Shown here piece by piece: positions 59,552 through 64,000 of a stretch of DNA of 64,000 bases (within the stretch, counting starts at the first letter, position 1; every line of letters starts with the position of its first letter). Where the stretch lies: NCBI GenBank assembly GCA_029204045.2, contig CM055080.1:5593149-5657148 (forward strand), written 5' to 3'. Source of the stretch: Tillandsia leiboldiana. Lineage: Eukaryota > Streptophyta > Magnoliopsida > Poales > Bromeliaceae. The notes below the pieces were generated by a model. The model searched no databases, had not been told where the DNA came from, and saw only the letters and a list, made by a program, of their open reading frames with translations. A program made the position numbers and the translations under genes.

Positions 59552-60180
59552 CCGCCGATTTTAGAAATCGGCGTGATCTAAGGGGAATCATCGTAAATTC
59601 CTCAACTACTTCCTTTTAAGTCGATTTTTCTTAGAAGGATAGTAGTTATTTTTCCATCCATATTCATCCCCTAATCGTCACGCCGAAGCGTGGTCCTTGA
59701 CGTTTTCCAATGCTGGGCGCCGCTTGCCGTTCCGGAAGCTGTTACGAGATTCGCGCACAAATCTCGCACTCATTCATTTCAGTGTTTTTCTATCTTCGGC
59801 TCGAGCAGCCGAGGGTTGACCCTGACTTCACTTATCCCGTCTCTCGACTGAAGCGATTTGTTTATTTGCATTCGGCCGAAGTCGGCCCTGGATGAGGCGA
59901 TGATTTTCTTATTTCAGCTGCTTTTCCTATCAGCTGATACCTTTAGCCGATAGTGCATGTCGCGTGCCACGCTCCCACGTGACTGAGGTCAATCTTAGCT
60001 AAGACGCAGGTCCCTCTTTGTCGACTCATCCTTCTGTCGGCTGATGTCTTTAGCTGATGGTAGGTGCCACGTGTCACTTCCTCAAGTGTCGAAAATTTTG
60101 GTCTCAATAGGGATAAAATTAAGGATAAATCTAACGGCACAACCTCGCACACCAATTGCTTGATACTTGTACTAGTAGCC

Positions 60181-60183
<3 letters not shown>

Positions 60184-60268
<85 letters not shown>
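60184..60268. repeat. (CT)n(TA)n microsatellite
   Basis: About 15 CT units followed by about 28 TA units, between the right part of the split MITE and the next element (GGCTCCTATATTATCGATGG). Confidence 0.95.
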
Positions 60269-60269
<1 letters not shown>

Positions 60270-60691
60270 CTAGGCTCCTATATTATCGATGGTACCGGAG
60301 CTCCGGTATTATAGTCTTATTTTTTATTTTAGAGTATTTAAATCAACGATCCACACCATTAAGTATGATCTAGGATTTATGAAATTCTTAGGAATATATT
60401 TTTAATTCTTTTCGACATCGTTTACTTAGTAAATAAATCATGTCAAAATAAATGGTAAAAATTGAATATTCTTTAAATATGAGGATATAACTTTTGAATT
60501 CAAAATCAAGGATGTTGATCTTAATTTAAATAGTTTAAAATATTTTTTATCAAAATTTGAATAAATTTAAATTCTTCTACACCGTTAAACTACAAACTCG
60601 CCATAGTAATTATTGAAAACTAACTATTTTGAAATGATTTGATTATAAAGTAAACAATGTCGAAAAATATAATTTTTTTTAAAGAAAAAAT
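60269..60691. mobile_element. Microsatellite-adjacent element, left part
   Basis: Starts GCTAGGCTCCTATATTATCG directly after (TA)n. Its body resembles 550-650 and 6347-6480 (CACCGTTAAACTACAAAC-like, AATGTCGAAAAAT). It is interrupted by the Ty3 element at 60692; the rest lies beyond the window. Confidence 0.55.
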
Positions 60692-61124
60692 TAATCCGGG
60701 ACGATCTAAATTCTAGATAAGTTTCAACCATTGAGGATAGGGAGAGGCGGTTACAACTACTCCGGATAAGTCTCAACCATTGAGAATAAGGCGGAGGCAG
60801 TTACAACTACTCCGGTTAGGATAAGGATCGAGGTAGTTTTAGATAGATCGGGTTGTTAAACCAAATTGGATAAAGCCAATTTGGTTAAGAATAAAATTAT
60901 TATTCTTATCTTTTGTAAGCCTAAGGGTTATAAATAGGGGTCTATTAGTTCTTGTAAAGGTATTCCCAGTTAGAGAGTAAAAATAGAAAACTCTTCCACC
61001 TACAAATATATTCTTCGTCTTCTTTTTTCTCTCATCCGGGTTTCAGATATCCATCGGGGAGGCGCTGCGACATTGCCTCCTCCTCCGACGGATCAAGTGG
61101 TATCAGAGCGCCAGATCCTGGCGT

Positions 61125-63329
61125 ATGGTGCGAACCAGAAGCGTCTACAAAACTACCAGCGAACAACTCTCCGTCCTCGACATCTTCCGCAGGCCATCGA
61201 CAAGGAAAATGAAGAGCCCGCCTACCATGTCCGCAGACGAGCAGATAGCGACAACGGCCAACCTTGCCGCCAAAGTTGCGACGTTGTCTGATGACATGAA
61301 GACCGTCTTAGATTGGATCAAGGCCCAATCTGCAGCACCATCGGCAATACCGGTGGAGAAGAGCGGTCGACTCTCAGGAACTCCTCCAAAGGCGCATGTG
61401 ACGCCGATGAAGGGCGCTGTTGAGGGTACCTCGGGTGCGCGAGACGACGACGACTCTGACGATGACGGAAGCATCGCTCCGTCGCTTGCAGAAGGAAGGT
61501 CACAACCGTTCAAGGTTGAGGCCAAGATCGAGATCCCCAACTACGACGGCACTGTCGATGCTGAAAAATTGGACGCCTGGCTCGACCAACTAGAGACGTA
61601 CTTTGACCTCTACAACTATAGTAGCGCGAACAAGGTAATTTTCGCAAAACTAAAACTTGTAGGTCATGCATTGACTTGGTGGAAGGCCATTCTCCAAACT
61701 TCAACCAATGAGGATTTTACCTGGAGTAAGTTTAAACGATTGATTCGCCAGGAATTCTACCCTATGGGGTATGAAGAAGAGCGATGGCAGCGCTGGCATG
61801 TCCTGCGCCAAAGGCGCGACCAGACTGTGCAGGACTACACCACCGACTTCCGGTGCCAAGCATTGGCGCTTGGCATCTCCCTTGACGATCCACAGATTTT
61901 TCGCAAATTCACTGCCGGCCTACAGGAGCGTATCAATGATGAGCTCCGCCTCTTCGGTGTTCGTGATATCGCCTCGGCAAGCCAAACAGCCGTGGCGATC
62001 GAGCGGAATAATAAACAGTCTCGCGGGGAGAAGCCATCTAGGGAGTCTGCCGAGGTCTTCAAAAAGGCCAAAAAGAAGGGCCCCTCTGATCCTGATTTGT
62101 TCTGTGATCATTGTAAAATCACAGGACATGTCAAGAATCAATGTTGGAAGCTCCATCAAGAGTTGAGACCGAAGAAGAAGGATGATCGTGGCAGACACAC
62201 AACAGCAACGACAACGACAATGGCAGCATCGACAAGTGATGCTCCTATCTTAATCGGACGGATTGATCAAGCAGACACTAGTTTGTCTCTGATGGCTATG
62301 CCGAAGGAGACAAGCCTGTGCCCGTCAAATCCGACTGATAAGAGAGAGGAGTTGTTCACTTTCCGAGTTCAAGTCAAGAATGAGGTGATCGATGCTATTA
62401 TCGATCCCGGCAGCCAAAAGAACTTGATCTCGGAGAATCTAGTTCAAAAACTGGGTTTGTTGACTACACCACACCCACACCCATATCCATTGAGGTGGAT
62501 CAACAGCAATATCGAGATGAAGATCGATCGCCAGTGCAAAGTGAAGTTTGTAGTGACTGGCATCTATATTGATGAAATGGTGTGCGAGGTTGTGCCGCTG
62601 AACATTTGCAACATCATCTTCGGCAATCCCTACCTATGGGACCGCGACGCTATCTTCTTCCGTCGTCCTCAGCAATATCAATTCATTAAGGATGGACAAA
62701 AGTTTTTGTTCACCACAGAGCCACTGTCAACAACAACAACTGTAGACCTGGTAACCGCTTGCCAGGCCAAGAGGATGATCAATGCCTGTCAAAAGTTTGC
62801 CTTACTGGTCATTCGGCCAGTTGAATCGGAAGAGGCAAACAACAAGGTATTGAGCCTAGCATGCAAAGAGAGAACGGACGACGTCGCCAGGCTGATAGGC
62901 GAGCATCAGGATCTATTCCAAGAAGTCCAGGGACTGTCACCAAAGCGAACCGTGGAACATGAGATCCAATTGATCAGCGACGCTCCGTTACCGAATCTCG
63001 ACATGTACCAAAACTCGATAATGGAGAATGAGGAGATAAAGCGACAGGTGACCGAGTTACTCGAGAGTGGTGCTATCAAACCGAGTAGTTCCCCTTGTGG
63101 CTCCCCGATCGTGTTGGTGCCAAAGAAAGATGGCGGGTGGCGAATGTGTATCGACTACCGCGCCCTCAACAAAATCACCATCAAGAATCGGTACCCCTAG
63201 CCGCGGATCGATGATCTCTTGGACCAATTGAAGCATGCTCGCTACTTCACCAAACTGGACCTGAAGTCAGGCTATCATCAGGTTCGAGTCCGAGAGAATG
63301 ACACCTGGAAGACCTCATTCAAGACATGA
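61125..63329 (+). pseudogene. Ty3 gag-protease-RT fragment, stop in RT
   Basis: The frame from ATG 61125 is open for 691 codons. Gag capsid-like region at about residues 140-300 (LDAWLDQLETYFDL, ALTWWKA, RRDQTVQDYTTDFR); a CCHC knuckle at about 325 (CDHCKITGHVKNQC); an aspartic-protease-like site at about 426 with DPGS in place of the usual D(S/T)G; and the start of RT from about 650 (SSPCGSPIVLVPKKDGGWRM, DYRALNKITIKNRYP). TAG at 63198-63200 falls where Leu is normal, and the frame then continues 42 codons (PRIDDLLDQL, FTKLDLKSGYHQVR) to TGA at 63327. The polymerase YxDD region is absent. This is a defective copy. Confidence 0.88.
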
Positions 63330-63777
63330 CCGACATCAGGTGAAAGGCGACTTCCAAGAGGGTGATCTAGTCTGGCTCCATCTCAGCAAAGAGCGCTTGA
63401 AAGGCGAGGGTAAGAAGCTTAAGCCTATCCGTTATGGACCTTTCAAGATCGTGCGCAAGATTGGTGAGAATGCGTGTCAACTAGAGCTGCCCACATACAT
63501 GAACATGTATTCGATCGTCAATATCGAGAATCTAAAGTCCTTCGAGCCGTCAATGCTAGACGATGAGCCCGGAGAAGTACTGCTACCCATGGAGGATCTC
63601 GTGGTAGAACGTGAAGAGCAGTTAGCTGATGATACTATTCTGGAACGCAAGGCCACAACGACACGCAAAGGTGAACGTGAAGCCTTCCGTATTGGACGGA
63701 AAGGTCAAAAGCCAAGTGCAGCTAAGTGGTTCACAAGGGTTGCTGGAGAAATCCAATTTTCTCGCTTGCAGTTCTAG
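63322..63777 (+). pseudogene. Ty3 integrase C terminus with chromodomain-like tail
   Basis: After the deletion junction (63322-63335) the frame shifts and reads HDRHQVKGDFQEGDLVWLHL, then LKPIRYGPFKIVRKIGENA, the SH3-like integrase C terminus (GPF/Y module), and a tail with ILERKATTTRKG and GRKGQKPSAAKWFTR that resembles a chromodomain. The catalytic DDE core is missing. It ends at TAG 63775-63777, just before the 3' LTR. Confidence 0.8.
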
Positions 63778-64000
63778 ATCCGGCAGGTGCTGGTTCCTCT
63801 AAAAAATTTGGGGCGCTATGATCCGGGACGATCTAAATTCTGGATAAGTTTCAACCATTGAGGATAGGGAGAGGCGGTTACAACTACTCCGGATAAGTCT
63901 CAACCATTGAGGATAAGGCGGAGGCAGTTACAACTACTTCGGTTAGGATAAGGATCGAGGTAGTTTTAGATAGATCGGGTTGTTAAACCAAATTGGATAA

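Larger units (their letters stand above)
51651..60109 (-). mobile_element. Ty3/Tat-like LTR element without pol, carrying an antisense PMD gene
   Basis: Two 1.0 kb LTRs of one family: 51651-52667 (TGTAGGGGTC...CTCAACA) and 57566-60109 (CGTTGGGGCC...CTCAATA, expanded by two insertions). Flanks GAAAT/GGGAT suggest a decayed 5 bp duplication. Minus orientation is inferred: next to the right LTR, TGGCACGCCCGATAGG on the minus strand fits a primer-binding site, followed by a gag-like frame; next to the left LTR, GATGGGGCAT fits a polypurine tract. No protease, RT or integrase was found in the 4.9 kb interior, so the element depends on partners. Tat/Ogre elements with extra antisense ORFs are known from the literature as I recall it. 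Confidence 0.7.
60692..64000 (+). mobile_element. Internally deleted Ty3 LTR retrotransposon, right end outside window
   Basis: 5' LTR 60692-61095 (TG mutated to TA; ...GGATCA), primer site TGGTATCAGAGC at 61098-61109 (initiator-Met type), gag-pol frame, then a purine-bearing TTTGGGG tract and the 3' LTR from 63819 (TGATCCGGGACG), of which 182 bp are in the window. The LTRs differ at few positions over that stretch. Most of RT, all of RNase H and the integrase core are missing, so it cannot move unaided. Confidence 0.9.

Noticed and set aside
61098..61109. TGGTATCAGAGC strings here and at 57896 as possible tRNA fragments
   Set aside because: They are retroelement primer-binding sites complementary to a tRNA 3' end; no tRNA cloverleaf is present. 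No tRNA or rRNA gene was found in the window.

Overview
The window is plant nuclear DNA. It has spliced genes with GT-AG introns, LTR retrotransposons primed from initiator-tRNA-type sites, MITEs, and long (TA)n, (GA)n and minisatellite tracts. The two best genes point to a monocot: a CDKA kinase close to the rice form, and a GC-rich DREB1/CBF gene with the extra AP2-domain residue seen in monocot CBFs. I cannot name the species.

Genes. (1) A truncated plus-strand gene enters from the left. Two exons are visible (7193-7308, 9824-9959), split by a 2.1 kb solo LTR; I do not recognise the product. (2) The main gene is a complete CDKA (cdc2-type, PSTAIRE) kinase on the minus strand. It has eight coding exons between 36311 and 16359 that splice to 294 codons, starting with a nine-base exon and containing a 14.6 kb intron full of transposons. 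(3) A single-exon DREB1/CBF factor lies on the minus strand at 41431-42141, with a TATA box behind it.

Repeats. From 1 to 6.8 kb a palindromic element is split by a 4 kb-class solo LTR that itself holds a hAT-like insertion. A second such LTR (11.8-15.8 kb) lies just past the 3' end of CDKA. Intron 6 of CDKA (16.6-31.2 kb) holds a third LTR fragment, four successive minisatellites, a Harbinger-type MITE, a chromovirus 3' LTR with a scrap of pol, and a hAT-type MITE. The 36-51 kb stretch is AT-rich and MITE-rich. It includes three copies of a 430 bp MITE with 9 bp target duplications, a palindrome built from two TRIM-like LTRs, and a chain of MITEs joined by microsatellites.

The right end (51.4-64 kb) is a nested stack. 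A microsatellite-flanked MITE is split by a Ty3/Tat-like LTR element on the minus strand. That element has lost pol but carries an antisense, intron-containing gene for a plant mobile domain (PMD) protein. Its 5' LTR has received a solo LTR of the same family and a TRIM with identical LTRs. The neighbouring MITE holds a second, internally deleted Ty3 element that runs off the edge.

Most interesting: the pol-less PMD-carrying element, the young TRIM and its palindromic relative, the microsatellite-bound MITEs, and the giant intron in a core cell-cycle gene.
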